Origin: Komagataeibacter sp. FNDCR2
GTDB lineage: Bacteria > Pseudomonadota > Alphaproteobacteria > Acetobacterales > Acetobacteraceae
DNA length: 64,000 nucleotides
Assembly: GCF_021295395.1 (NCBI RefSeq)
Contig: NZ_JAIWOU010000001.1
Span: 871,001-935,000, forward strand
Direction: 5' to 3'
Below the pieces are notes generated by a model. That model searched no databases. It was not told the DNA's origin and was given only the letters and a program-made list of their open reading frames with translations. The position numbers and the translations under genes are program-made. Shown piece after piece: positions 27,905 to 36,709 of the stretch; position 1 is the stretch's first letter; each line of letters begins with the position of its first letter.

Positions 27905-28164
27905 GAAGCAACCCTATAATCCGGCTGGAAGGTATTTTCAAAAGGTTCCGTCCGCGGGCGCGAACACCCCTTCCGGCCACGGCCTGCGGGTGTTTCCCGC
28001 ACTTGGTGCGCAGCGGGTGCCGAGCCGGCACGGGCAGGAAATACCCTCCTGCCTCAAGGCTTATATTGTGCTATCCGGGTGCGAAAGACTATCCCACGCT
28101 TGCACCATGTTCCCGGCTCATGCAGGAAACCTGGTTTATCGATAATGCCGCGACCGAAAGACAC

Positions 28165-29769
28165 ATGATGAACGATACCGTGAATACAGCCTCCCCCCCG
28201 GCAGGGCTTGATGAAACCCTGCACGAGGATCGTATTCTGATCCTGGATTTCGGCAGCCAGGTTACCCAGTTGATTGCCCGGCGTGTGCGCGAAAGCGGGG
28301 TGTATTGCGAGATCTGGCCCTATTCCACCAACCCGGAAAAGATTCGCGCCTTCGCGCCAAAGGGGATCATCCTGTCCGGCAGCCCGGCCAGCGTGCTTGA
28401 CGAGAACGCACCGGCCATACCGGAGGTGGTCTTCGCCCTGAATGTGCCCGTGCTGGGGATCTGCTACGGGCAGCAGGCCATGTGCCGCCAGCTTGGCGGC
28501 ACGGTCGAGACGCATGAGCATCGTGAATTCGGGCGCGCGCATATCGATATCATCAAGGACTGCGCCCTGTTCCGCGGCACCTGGGCGCGGGGTGGGCGCG
28601 AACAGGTGTGGATGAGCCATGGCGACCGCGTGACGAAGCTGCCCCCCGGCTTTCAGGCCGTGGCGGTAAGCGAGGGCGCGCCCTTCGCCATCATCGCCGA
28701 TGAAGGCCGCCGCCTGTATGGCGTGCAGTTCCACCCCGAGGTGGTGCATACCCCGCATGGCGCGACGCTGCTGCGCAACTTTACCCATGATGTGGCCGGT
28801 TGCCGGGGCACGTGGACCATGGCCGGTTTCCGCGACATGGAAATTGCCCGTATCCGCCAGCAGGTCGGCAAGGGGCGTGTGATCTGCGGGCTTTCCGGCG
28901 GGGTTGATTCCTCGGTCGCGGCTGTCCTGATCCATCAGGCCATCGGGGAGCAACTGACCTGTATTTTTGTCGATCCGGGTATCCTGCGCGCGGGTGAGGC
29001 TGACGAGGTCATTCGCACCTTCCGCGACCGTTTCAATATTCACCTGATCCATCGCGATGCCTCGGAACTGTTCCTGACGGCGCTGGAGGGGGTCAGCGAC
29101 CCCGAAATCAAGCGCAAGACCATCGGCCGCCTGTTTATCGAGGTGTTCGAGGAAGAGGCCGCGAAGCTGGGCGGCGCCGAATTCCTGGCGCAGGGCACGC
29201 TGTATCCGGACGTGATCGAGAGCGTCAGCTTTACGGGCGGTCCCTCGGTCACCATCAAGTCGCACCACAATGTCGGCGGCCTGCCCGAGCGGATGAAGAT
29301 GCAACTGGTCGAACCGCTGCGCGAACTGTTCAAGGACGAGGTCCGCGAACTTGGCCGTGAAATGGACATACCGGAGGCCATTGTCGGTCGCCACCCCTTC
29401 CCCGGTCCGGGGCTGGCCATCCGCATCCCCGGTGCGATCACGCGCGAAAAGCTGGATCTGCTGCGGCGGGTTGACTCCATCTTCCTTGAAGAAATCCGTA
29501 CGGCCGGATTGTACGACGCCATCTGGCAGGCCTTCGCGGTCCTGCTGCCCGTACGCACGGTGGGCGTGATGGGGGATGGCCGCACATATGATTACGCCTG
29601 CGCCCTGCGCGCCGTCACCAGCACGGATGGCATGACGGCGGATATCTACCCGTTCGACATGTCCTTCCTTAACCGCGTGGCCGGTCGCATCGTCAACGAA
29701 GTGCGTGGCGTGAACCGTGTAACCTACGACATCACATCCAAGCCGCCGGGAACGATTGAGTGGGAATAG
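28165..29769 (+). CDS. guaA: GMP synthase (glutamine-hydrolysing)
   Basis: GuaA converts XMP to GMP using ATP and glutamine. The 534 residues comprise an N-terminal glutamine amidotransferase domain ([15 protein letters not shown], nucleophile in LGICYGQQ, His/Glu in VQFHPEV), the ATP pyrophosphatase domain ([16 protein letters not shown]) and the C-terminal dimerisation domain with [13 protein letters not shown] and ending KPPGTIEWE. Two adjacent ATGs at 28165 and 28168 are possible starts. A further in-frame extension upstream is ignored because family similarity begins at [11 protein letters not shown] strong terminator follows. Confidence 0.97.
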   Translation: MMNDTVNTASPPAGLDETLHEDRILILDFGSQVTQLIARRVRESGVYCEIWPYSTNPEKIRAFAPKGIILSGSPASVLDENAPAIPEVVFALNVPVLGICYGQQAMCRQLGGTVETHEHREFGRAHIDIIKDCALFRGTWARGGREQVWMSHGDRVTKLPPGFQAVAVSEGAPFAIIADEGRRLYGVQFHPEVVHTPHGATLLRNFTHDVAGCRGTWTMAGFRDMEIARIRQQVGKGRVICGLSGGVDSSVAAVLIHQAIGEQLTCIFVDPGILRAGEADEVIRTFRDRFNIHLIHRDASELFLTALEGVSDPEIKRKTIGRLFIEVFEEEAAKLGGAEFLAQGTLYPDVIESVSFTGGPSVTIKSHHNVGGLPERMKMQLVEPLRELFKDEVRELGREMDIPEAIVGRHPFPGPGLAIRIPGAITREKLDLLRRVDSIFLEEIRTAGLYDAIWQAFAVLLPVRTVGVMGDGRTYDYACALRAVTSTDGMTADIYPFDMSFLNRVAGRIVNEVRGVNRVTYDITSKPPGTIEWE

Positions 29770-29799
29770 TTTTAAGTAAATAACGTAATTGGTTTTCTT

Positions 29800-29844
29800 C
29801 TTCGGGATGCATGTGCATGGCGCATGCATCCCGAAGGTTTTTTT
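29800..29844 (+). terminator. Strong rho-independent terminator after guaA
   Basis: A perfect 14-bp stem (CTTCGGGATGCATG at 29800-29813 with CATGCATCCCGAAG at 29823-29836) with a 9-nt loop is followed by seven T residues (29838-29844). It is a textbook intrinsic terminator 30 bp downstream of the guaA stop. Confidence 0.95.
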
Positions 29845-29965
29845 AACCTGCCGGAATAGAATGTGCCGAAATCCGGGTCTTCAGGCGGCATGCGGAAGAA
29901 TTCATTACATTCTTCACTCCATCAATTACTGCCCGCAATATTGCGCCCCCTGCATATTGTAAGGA

Positions 29966-30016
29966 CGTTTCTGGTAAAGCTTTTTCCAAAAAGCTTCAGA
30001 AGAACCGCCCCCACCA
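29966..30016. repeat. Decayed copy of the hairpin-rich intergenic repeat
   Basis: GTTTCTGGTAAAGC followed by the perfect hairpin AAGCTTTTT-CC-AAAAAGCTT (29978-29997), then CAGAAGAACCGCCCCCACC. This matches one inner hairpin and part of the flanks of the element at 15961-16040. The second hairpin (GCCGCC/GGCGGC) survives only as a half site. Like the other copy it lies between convergent genes, here guaA and the GT39 gene. Confidence 0.65.
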
Positions 30017-30034
30017 TCTGGTCCTGTTTCCTGC

Positions 30035-31498
30035 CTACCGTTCACCCGGCACGGGCAGACGGGCGATGGCAAGGCGCTGGGGTGTGGACAGGTCATCGCG
30101 CATATGCACGCGGTACAGATCGACAGTCTCCGCCGCCCGGCCATGTCGCCCGCGCACAAGCGTTCCGATCCGTTCGACTGATGTGAATACATCAGGCGCG
30201 AATGTGCGCCGGGGGTTACACACCATAATCCCATCGCCCGACACGCCATGGGGCAGGTCAAACACTGCCCAGCGCGGTTCCATTCCCACAACCACGTGCC
30301 GGGGCAGGACGGTGGCCAGTTCCGCTGCCGTGCCGTAATCACATGCCGCGACGAATTCCCCTGGCCGCGCTGTCGCGGCAATATGCGTGGCAAGTGCGCG
30401 CCACCCCGCCATCTGTCGCAGGGCCACATCCGTATGGGCGGATAAGGGAAGCGGGGCGAACAGCGCCTGTGCGTACACCAGCACGCCCACCGCCAGCCCG
30501 CCACCAACGGCCCACCGCCACCACCGCCATGCCACCAGCGCCGTGCCCGCCGCCAGCATGGGATAGATCACGACCGGCCAGTTCGCCTGCACCCGGTCGC
30601 CCACGGCATGCTGCACGAAAACGCATGCCGGCAGCACGATCATGCACACCAGCAGCGCCGCGCCGGGCACATGGCGCGCGCGCCGCAGCAGGCAGACCAG
30701 TCCCGCCATGAAAAAGGCGGCGATACCCGGCGTCATCAGGCCAAGCTGGCCCAGCAGCAGTTCGCTCAGAAACTGGATGGCGCGACCGGGGTGCCAATCC
30801 GCTGTGCGCCCGCCCTGCCGTACGAAACTGGCCCAGCCATGTGCCGCGTTCCACCACACCACTGGCGTTACACATAATGCCGCCAGACAGACGCCACCAC
30901 CAAGAGCCGCCCACTGCCCGCGCATCCATCCACGCTGCCTGTACAGTTGCAGCCCAAGCCAGAGCGCGATACCGGCAACGGGAAGAACGGCGGTATATTT
31001 ACTGTCACAGGCCAGTCCCGCAACCAGCCCGGCGACCAGCCACCACTGCCATCCCGCCCCCGCCACGATCCGTCCCATGGCCCATGACAGGGCGCATATG
31101 AAGAACAGTACCGGCGTATCCGGTGTTATCACAACAGACTGGATTGCCAGCGCCAGGGTCGCCTGCAGCAGCACACCGGCCCGCCACGCCTGACGCGGCG
31201 CGACACCGGGCAGGAGGTCACGCACCGCCCGTATCAGGAAAAAGGTCTGGCCAACCCCGCCCAGTACCCCGAACAGCCTGACGCCAAGCGCGTTATCGCC
31301 CGCGCACAGCATGCCCAGCCGGATCCACACCGCCACCATGGGCGGATGGTCGAGATAACCCGCGGCGGGTGCGAACGCCCACAGGCGATAATATGCCTCA
31401 TCTGGCGAAAGTGGCAGGAAAGCCGCCACGGCCAGCCGCAGGCAGGCCAGCAGCGCAAGCAGATACAGCCACCCGCGTGGACTGTACCCATTACTCAC
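30035..31498 (-). CDS. GT39/ArnT-like integral membrane glycosyltransferase
   Basis: A 487-residue polytopic inner-membrane protein of the dolichyl-phosphate-mannose/ArnT superfamily, which transfers lipid-linked sugars to acceptors on the periplasmic side. The first periplasmic loop carries the catalytic acidic pair in PLSPDEAYYRLWA, followed by GYLDHPPMVAVWIRLG, a classic signature. About ten further hydrophobic segments follow, then a C-terminal periplasmic domain of about 110 residues. The start is GTG at 31498, overlapping the Lrp gene stop by 4 bp (GTGA). Acceptor (lipid A, protein or glycan) is not determined. Confidence 0.85.
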   Translation of the reverse strand: MSNGYSPRGWLYLLALLACLRLAVAAFLPLSPDEAYYRLWAFAPAAGYLDHPPMVAVWIRLGMLCAGDNALGVRLFGVLGGVGQTFFLIRAVRDLLPGVAPRQAWRAGVLLQATLALAIQSVVITPDTPVLFFICALSWAMGRIVAGAGWQWWLVAGLVAGLACDSKYTAVLPVAGIALWLGLQLYRQRGWMRGQWAALGGGVCLAALCVTPVVWWNAAHGWASFVRQGGRTADWHPGRAIQFLSELLLGQLGLMTPGIAAFFMAGLVCLLRRARHVPGAALLVCMIVLPACVFVQHAVGDRVQANWPVVIYPMLAAGTALVAWRWWRWAVGGGLAVGVLVYAQALFAPLPLSAHTDVALRQMAGWRALATHIAATARPGEFVAACDYGTAAELATVLPRHVVVGMEPRWAVFDLPHGVSGDGIMVCNPRRTFAPDVFTSVERIGTLVRGRHGRAAETVDLYRVHMRDDLSTPQRLAIARLPVPGER

Positions 31499-31965
31499 AC
31501 AGGCACGCCCGGGCGGTTGAGGCTGGTGCGGATGGTCTGCAATGTCTGCACGCGCACCACATGCGGGGCTTCCGTCAGTTGGCGGGTCAGCAGGTTCTCG
31601 TGCGTCGCATCCCGCGCCACGAGCCGGACAAGGAAATCCCCCCCGCCCCGGATCATGTGGCATTCACGCACTTCCGGCCAGGTCGAGACCTGGGCTTCGA
31701 ACGCGGCAAGGATGGCCTCCTTCTGGCTGTCCAGCCCGATCAGGGCGAACAGCGTGATGGACCAGCCAAGCCGCGCGCCGTCCGTATCGGCATGGTAGCC
31801 ACGGATGACATGGTCTTCCTCCAGACGCCGCATGCGGCGCAGGCAGGGCGGCGCGGATATGCCCACACGGCGGGCAAGCTCCACATTCGTCATGCGTCCG
31901 TCCAGCTGAAGTTCGGCCACAATACGACGATCAATCGCATCCAGATCAGCCATCCGCTCCGCCAT
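31495..31965 (-). CDS. Lrp/AsnC family transcriptional regulator
   Basis: A 156-residue Lrp-type regulator. The N-terminal helix-turn-helix is ELQLDGRMTNVELARRVGIS with PPCLRRMRRLEEDHVIRGY, followed by the RAM/AsnC effector domain (ITLFALIGLDSQ, VRECHMIRGGGDFLVRLVA). The ATG at 31965 has GGAA at 7 nt; another ATG lies four codons downstream. It is divergent from trxB with 140 bp between them and coupled to the membrane glycosyltransferase by a 4-bp overlap, an unusual pairing. The ligand, probably an amino acid, is unknown. Confidence 0.9.
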   Translation of the reverse strand: MAERMADLDAIDRRIVAELQLDGRMTNVELARRVGISAPPCLRRMRRLEEDHVIRGYHADTDGARLGWSITLFALIGLDSQKEAILAAFEAQVSTWPEVRECHMIRGGGDFLVRLVARDATHENLLTRQLTEAPHVVRVQTLQTIRTSLNRPGVPV

Positions 31966-32105
31966 GCACGTTCCATCTCTTGAAAACAGGCATCTGTCGC
32001 GCCTGTATGCCGCAATAATGATGCACTTCCTACTCCAACCCTTGCACGGACGCCAGTGGACGATCATACCAAAGGCAATTCTGACAATAGGGTTTTTCTG
32101 ATCTC

Positions 32106-33062
32106 ATGCCCCAGACCTGTTCTACCGATCTGCTTGTCATTGGCGCGGGCCCCGCCGGTTATACCGCCGCCATCTATGCGGCGCGCGCGGATCTTTCCCC
32201 CGTTCTCGTGGCCGGGCTCCAGCCCGGCGGCCAGCTCATGATCACGACCGATGTCGAGAACTATCCCGGCTTCGCCACCGGAATACAGGGGCCGGAACTG
32301 ATGGAGCAGATGGCCGAACAGGCCCGCAATGTCGGCACGCGGCTCATGGATGACATAATCGTATCGTGTGACTTCACCCGAACGGACGGAACCGGGCGCT
32401 TCTACGCCACGGGCGATTCCGGCATGGTGTACGAAGCGCGCAGTGTCGTCATCGCAACCGGCGCGCAGGCGAAATGGCTTGGCATACCGGGCGAGGAGGA
32501 ATTCCGCGGCTCCGGCGTCTCGGCCTGCGCCACGTGCGACGGCTTTTTCTACCGTGGCAAGCGCGTGGCCGTGATCGGCGGCGGCAACACCGCCGTGGAG
32601 GAGGCGCTGTACCTCACCCACCATGCCGCCCATGTAACCCTGATCCATCGCCGGGACACATTGCGCGCGGAACGGATCCTGCAGGACCGGCTGCATGCCA
32701 ACCCCAAGGTCTCGGTCATCTGGAACAGTGAGGTCACGCGCATAACGGGCAGCGGCACGCCGCCTGTGGTGACGGGTGCTGACCTGCGTGACCGCGTAAC
32801 GGGGGCTGAACGGCATATCGATGTGGACGGGGTGTTCGTTGCCATCGGCCACGCCCCCAACACCGCAATTTTCCGTGATGTGGTGGAGATCGACACGGAT
32901 GGCTACATCGTCACGACACCGGGTAGCACACGCACCTCAGTGCCGGGAGTTTTCGCGGCGGGCGACGTGCAGGACAAGATCTATCGCCAGGCCGTAACCG
33001 CCGCCGGAACCGGCTGCATGGCCGCCCTGGAGGCCGAACGCTTCCTGGGTGCGTGCGTGTGA
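32106..33062 (+). CDS. trxB: Thioredoxin-disulfide reductase
   Basis: TrxB uses NADPH and FAD to keep thioredoxin reduced. The 318 residues include the FAD loop VIGAGPAGYTAAIYAARA, the redox-active C141-A-T-C144 in SACATCDGFFY, the NADPH loop IGGGNTAVEEALYL and the C-terminal GVFAAGDVQD. The canonical sequence leaves little doubt. It is divergent from the Lrp regulator and followed 105 bp later by a LysR gene on the same strand, an order I recall from other alphaproteobacteria. Confidence 0.97.
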   Translation: MPQTCSTDLLVIGAGPAGYTAAIYAARADLSPVLVAGLQPGGQLMITTDVENYPGFATGIQGPELMEQMAEQARNVGTRLMDDIIVSCDFTRTDGTGRFYATGDSGMVYEARSVVIATGAQAKWLGIPGEEEFRGSGVSACATCDGFFYRGKRVAVIGGGNTAVEEALYLTHHAAHVTLIHRRDTLRAERILQDRLHANPKVSVIWNSEVTRITGSGTPPVVTGADLRDRVTGAERHIDVDGVFVAIGHAPNTAIFRDVVEIDTDGYIVTTPGSTRTSVPGVFAAGDVQDKIYRQAVTAAGTGCMAALEAERFLGACV

Positions 33063-33167
33063 GGGACTGGAAGAGTCCTTGACCTGCATCAACATTTCCT
33101 TCACCACAACGGAAGTAGTGTCATAACATTTGGCGCGCCCTATCAGATAGCAAAGCGGAGTCAACGC

Positions 33168-34052
33168 GTGGACTGGGATAAACTCCGGATATTTCATGCC
33201 GTAGCCGAGGCGGGGTCCTTCACCCATGCCGGTGACGTGCTTAACCTGAGCCAGTCTGCAGTGTCGCGGCAGATCTCGGCGCTGGAAGAGGCCCTGCAGG
33301 TTCCCCTCTTCCACCGGCACGCCCGGGGGCTGATCCTGACGGAACAGGGTGAAACCCTGAACCAGACGGTTCGGGAAGTTTTCTCCAAGCTGGCCATGAC
33401 GCAGTCCCTGCTGACGGAAAGCAAGGAAAAGGCGGCCGGGCGGCTACGGGTCACGACAACAACGGGCTTTGGCACCTGCTGGCTCACGCCACGGCTGCAC
33501 CGGTTCATGGAAACCAACCCGGATATTTCGATCACCCTGATCCTGGAAGATAACGACCTCGATCTGGGCATGCGTGAAGCCGATGTCGCCGTACGCATGC
33601 ATCCGCCGCGCCAGCCGGACCTGATCCAGCGGCACCTGGCCGACTTCCCGCTGCCTATCTATGCCTCCCAGTCATATCTGAACGACCACGGCACCCCCCG
33701 CACGCTTGAGGAGCTGAATGCCCACAAGCTGGTCCTGTTCGGGGGCTATCACCCGCCCGTGCCGCATATCAACTGGCTGGCCGAGACTGGCGTGCCTTCC
33801 GATGAGCGCCGCCCGGCCCGGCTGGAAGTCAACAGCCTCGCCGCCATGGCGGGTGCGATCGCGGCGGGCATCGGCATCGGGTCGATTCCGCTTTATGCGG
33901 CGTCGCAATACCCGAATCTGGTCAAGATCCTGCCGGAAGTGCCGCTGCCCACGGTCGATGCCTATTTCGTCTATCCCGAAGAGCTGCGCACATCCAAGCG
34001 CGTGGCCGTGTTCCGCGACTTCCTGCTGTCGGAAATCAACGCCCGGCACTGA
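33168..34052 (+). CDS. LysR family transcriptional regulator
   Basis: A 294-residue LysR-type regulator. The N-terminal helix-turn-helix spans about residues 5-62 (LRIFHAVAEAGSFTHAGDVL, then LSQSAVSRQISALEEAL). The substrate-binding domain includes RLRVTTTTGFGTCWLTPRL and ADVAVRMHPP, which places it near the GcvA-like branch. The start is GTG at 33168 with GGAG at 7 nt. It lies downstream of trxB on the same strand, so a redox or thiol role is possible but not shown. Target genes are unknown. Confidence 0.9.
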   Translation: MDWDKLRIFHAVAEAGSFTHAGDVLNLSQSAVSRQISALEEALQVPLFHRHARGLILTEQGETLNQTVREVFSKLAMTQSLLTESKEKAAGRLRVTTTTGFGTCWLTPRLHRFMETNPDISITLILEDNDLDLGMREADVAVRMHPPRQPDLIQRHLADFPLPIYASQSYLNDHGTPRTLEELNAHKLVLFGGYHPPVPHINWLAETGVPSDERRPARLEVNSLAAMAGAIAAGIGIGSIPLYAASQYPNLVKILPEVPLPTVDAYFVYPEELRTSKRVAVFRDFLLSEINARH

Positions 34053-34070
34053 GACAGGCGACAACTTCAA

Positions 34071-34094
34071 CCACGCTGGTAAAAGCCAGCGTGG
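34071..34094. terminator. Perfect stem-loop between convergent lysR and ihfB, probable bidirectional terminator
   Basis: CCACGCTGG (34071-34079) pairs perfectly with CCAGCGTGG (34086-34094) around a 6-nt loop. It lies 18 bp after the lysR stop and 41 bp from the ihfB stop. The T-runs on both sides are poor, so termination efficiency is uncertain. Confidence 0.6.
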
Positions 34095-34134
34095 CGCCTG
34101 CCTGCCATTTTCTGCTTGGTGAAGCCGAAGGCGG

Positions 34135-34431
34135 TCAGTCCGTCCTGTCGGGCGACTGATTGACCCGTTCGCGCAATTCCTTGCCCGCCTTGAAAAACGG
34201 CACCACTTTTTCATCGACCGAGACGGTTTCCCCCGTCCTGGGGTTACGACCGGTACGGGCCTCGCGCTTCTTTACGGTAAAAGCCCCAAAGCCGCGCAGT
34301 TCCACCCGGTCCCCGCGCATCAGGGCATCGCTGATTTCAGCAAAGATGACCTGAACGATACGCTCCACCTCCCGAATGGGAAGATGGGGGCGGGCGGCGG
34401 CAAGCTCGGCGATCAGTTCCGATCTGGTCAT
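34135..34431 (-). CDS. ihfB: Integration host factor subunit beta
   Basis: IhfB pairs with IhfA to bend DNA by about 160 degrees at specific sites and serves transcription, replication and recombination. The 98 residues start [18 protein letters not shown] and contain [18 protein letters not shown] and the DNA-intercalating arm [10 protein letters not shown], where the proline is conserved. The subunit is called beta by comparison with the RGFGSF arm and the short length. It is preceded by sppA on the same strand with 27 bp between them, an order shared with many alphaproteobacteria. Confidence 0.93.
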   Translation of the reverse strand: MTRSELIAELAAARPHLPIREVERIVQVIFAEISDALMRGDRVELRGFGAFTVKKREARTGRNPRTGETVSVDEKVVPFFKAGKELRERVNQSPDRTD

Positions 34432-34458
34432 CCTGTTCCCCTTGTTTATACAAGAAAA

Positions 34459-35388
34459 TTAAAGTTTCCAGATCGCAACAGCCCCGTCAAGCGCACTGCT
34501 TTCCTTAATCAGAATTTCTGCACCTGGCACGGCGGATAACAGGCCGGTGATCCAGCGCCGCCAGTTCAGGCGCGTGGCTGTCGGGCCGATATCGGTCACC
34601 GGCGCATCTTCGGGCAAAAGGGCGGTTTTCAGCAGCCATCCGCGGGCATCCGCCAGGGAACCAAGCTGATCCACCAGTCCCAGCCCCAATGCCTGCTGCC
34701 CGGTATAGGGCCGACCATCGGCCAACTGGCGCACACGCTCCACCGGCATGTGTCGCCCATCGGCCACAACAGTGACAAAAAATCCATAAAGATCGGTTAT
34801 GACGCCCTGCAACATCTCCCGCCCCTCGGGTGAAAGTGGCTGGACGACGGAAGGTTGCCCCTTCATCGGCCCGGAAACGAGTTCGTCAACATGCACCCCG
34901 ACCCGGTCCAGCAGCCGCGAAACATCGGGGGACTGTAAAATCACGCCGATCGAGCCGGTCAGGGTGGAGCGATTGGCAAAAATACGGTTGGCCGGTACCG
35001 ACACCATATACCCGGCCGAAGCCGCGACACTGCCCATGGACACGGCCACGGGCTTGCGCCGCGCGAAAGCGGCCACCGCGTCATGCAGCACCTCGCCACC
35101 CGTTACCGCGCCACCGGGGCTGTTCACTTCCAGCAGCAGGCCTTTGACCGTCCTGTCATCGGCGGCCTTGCGGATGGCATCGACATTATCCTGCTCATTG
35201 GCGGAAATTATTCCCGCCAGCCTGAGATGCACGAGATGCGGCTTCTGGCCCGTCCACCCCCCGCCATGGCTGCGGGCAATGGCGACGATGCAGGCCAGAA
35301 CAAAAAATGCCACGGCACCTCCCCGCCAGAGCAGAAGCCGGCGGCGAAGTGATGCGGCATGCAGAACCATATCGGGGTCAGTATCCAT
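34459..35388 (-). CDS. sppA: Signal peptide peptidase SppA (short form)
   Basis: SppA degrades cleaved signal peptides in the inner membrane. The 309-residue single-domain form has one membrane anchor (about residues 22-40, GGAVAFFVLACIVAIA) and a ClpP-like serine protease fold. The probable nucleophile is S124 in GSVAASAGYMVS and the general-base lysine is K176 in SGPMKGQPS, as in the Bacillus-type enzyme. LLLEVNSPGGAVTGGE and GSIGVI are further family blocks. The ribosome-binding site is weak. It lies just upstream of ihfB. Confidence 0.93.
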   Translation of the reverse strand: MDTDPDMVLHAASLRRRLLLWRGGAVAFFVLACIVAIARSHGGGWTGQKPHLVHLRLAGIISANEQDNVDAIRKAADDRTVKGLLLEVNSPGGAVTGGEVLHDAVAAFARRKPVAVSMGSVAASAGYMVSVPANRIFANRSTLTGSIGVILQSPDVSRLLDRVGVHVDELVSGPMKGQPSVVQPLSPEGREMLQGVITDLYGFFVTVVADGRHMPVERVRQLADGRPYTGQQALGLGLVDQLGSLADARGWLLKTALLPEDAPVTDIGPTATRLNWRRWITGLLSAVPGAEILIKESSALDGAVAIWKL

Positions 35389-35453
35389 AATAACGCAATA
35401 TCATGAATACCCCCCACGACGAAGGCGCGACGGACGGCGCGCAGCCTCCGCCT

Positions 35454-35912
35454 TCATCCCCCCTTGCGGCGGCGACCCGGCCTGCCCGATGCGGGTTCGC
35501 CCGCGGAAGCGGCCGTGATCTTGCGCCCCAGCCCGATTTCCCGCGCCAGGCTGGAACGGCGCTCGGCATAATTGGGGGCAACCATGGGGTATTCGGCGGG
35601 CAGGCCCCAGCGTTCGCGGTACTGGTCGGGTGTCAGGCCATAAGCACTCTGCAGGTGGCGCTTGAGCATTTTCAGCTTTTTGCCATCTTCCAGGCAGACG
35701 ATATAGTCGGGAAATACGGACCGTTTGACGGGCACGGCAGGCTGGAGCTTCTGCGGCGCTTCCGCTGGCTGCCCGACGGTGGTCAGCGCCTGATAGACAT
35801 GACGTATCAGATCCGCGAGCGCATCGGCGGCGACAGTGTTATTTGAAACATGCGCCGACACGATCTGCGTCGTCAGTTCCAGACATGTAAAATCCTGCTC
35901 GGTATCAGACAT
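35454..35912 (-). CDS. MucR/Ros family transcriptional regulator
   Basis: A 152-residue member of the prokaryotic zinc-finger regulator family. The core is PVKRSVFPDYIVCLEDGKK followed by LKMLKRHLQSAYGLTPDQYR and WGLPAEYPMVAPNY, the family DNA-binding domain. The usual C2H2 ligand set appears incomplete (one Cys, C73, with KRHL), as in many MucR rather than Ros proteins. The C-terminus is basic. In rhizobia and Brucella MucR represses exopolysaccharide and surface genes; here target genes are unknown. It is a single gene between sppA and the ArsR gene. Confidence 0.9.
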   Translation of the reverse strand: MSDTEQDFTCLELTTQIVSAHVSNNTVAADALADLIRHVYQALTTVGQPAEAPQKLQPAVPVKRSVFPDYIVCLEDGKKLKMLKRHLQSAYGLTPDQYRERWGLPAEYPMVAPNYAERRSSLAREIGLGRKITAASAGEPASGRPGRRRKGG

Positions 35913-36100
35913 ACGTTGTTCCGTGTCTCTCTATCAACTGAAAGCCGCGACATATTCACGAACTGGCGGCACAGGACATATACGATAGCTTAAATAGACA
36001 CAACACATGGGGCATGGATATTCCATGTCTATACGCCCATGACAGCCATTTTTATTATATAGAACGTTTAGTATTAAATACTCCCGCCCTGCAACGTCCT

Positions 36101-36511
36101 TCAGGCCTCCACGCGAATACGGGCGAAGCAGGCCGCCGCGACATTCCGCCCCGCCTGCGCGGGTGCGGCCACGGGTTTTTCACACAGCAGCGCGTTCAGA
36201 TCCTCCACCCCGAAATCCGGGTTGCAGGCGGAACAGATCAGGCGGATTTTCATTTCCTCCATACTATCCCTGATGCTGTAAATGACCTGTCGCGCCTCCT
36301 TGCGGGTGGTAACAATCTCCGCCCGCCGCAGTTCCGCAAGCTGCTGGCTAAGCGTCGGTTGCCCGATGCCGGTCTCGGCCTCGATCTGGCCCACGCTCTT
36401 TTCGCCATCCAGCAGGCAGGCCAGCACCATAAGCCGCTGCGGCTGCGCCAGCAGGCGTAGCCGCAGCACGAGATTATCCGCGCTTTCGCGTGTTCTGGGC
36501 AGATTGGCCAT
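36101..36511 (-). CDS. ArsR-family repressor, probable sulfur-responsive (BigR/SqrR-like)
   Basis: A 136-residue winged-helix repressor. LRLLAQPQRLMVLACLLDGE, then EKSVGQIEAETGIGQPTLSQ, matches the BigR/SqrR/YgaV branch, where a cysteine pair senses persulfides. Cysteines here are C32, C93, C96 and C110; C32 and C96 have about the spacing of the BigR pair. The C-terminal 25 residues are Ala/Arg-rich. The ATG at 36511 has GGGGGAG upstream. It is divergent from a TauE/SafE exporter with 198 bp between, and an AT-rich palindrome lies midway. Sulfide or persulfide sensing is inference from family and neighbour. Confidence 0.8.
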   Translation of the reverse strand: MANLPRTRESADNLVLRLRLLAQPQRLMVLACLLDGEKSVGQIEAETGIGQPTLSQQLAELRRAEIVTTRKEARQVIYSIRDSMEEMKIRLICSACNPDFGVEDLNALLCEKPVAAPAQAGRNVAAACFARIRVEA

Positions 36512-36601
36512 GTATGCTCCCCCTTTGGTCCCTTGCCGGTGCCTGCGTACCATATCCCTGCCCCACGGGACAGCAGGACAGGACTTGATAAAATACATAC
36601 A

Positions 36602-36611
36602 TAATATATTA
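36602..36611. promoter_or_regulatory. AT-rich palindrome between the ArsR repressor and the TauE/SafE exporter
   Basis: TAATATATTA is a perfect 10-bp palindrome inside a very AT-rich island (about 36590-36630) in otherwise GC-rich DNA. It is 91 bp from the repressor start and 99 bp from the exporter start, a symmetrical position for a shared operator/promoter. BigR-type operators are AT-rich palindromes, which fits. Binding is inference. Confidence 0.45.
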
Positions 36612-36709
36612 AATAGATAAACAATTAACTGCCCCAGACCTTGTTGCGCACAGGAACAGCCCCTTGATACACCCGCCCCCTGCCCCGGCCCGCCTGTTCA
36701 TGACCCCGC

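Noticed and set aside
27905-28164. Possible purine riboswitch upstream of guaA
   Set aside because: TATAAT-like bases and small hairpins occur, but the conserved purine-aptamer core and paired loops are not present.
28054-29829. 591-codon open frame antisense to guaA
   Set aside because: Shadow of a canonical GMP synthase gene; it would also run through the strong guaA terminator hairpin.
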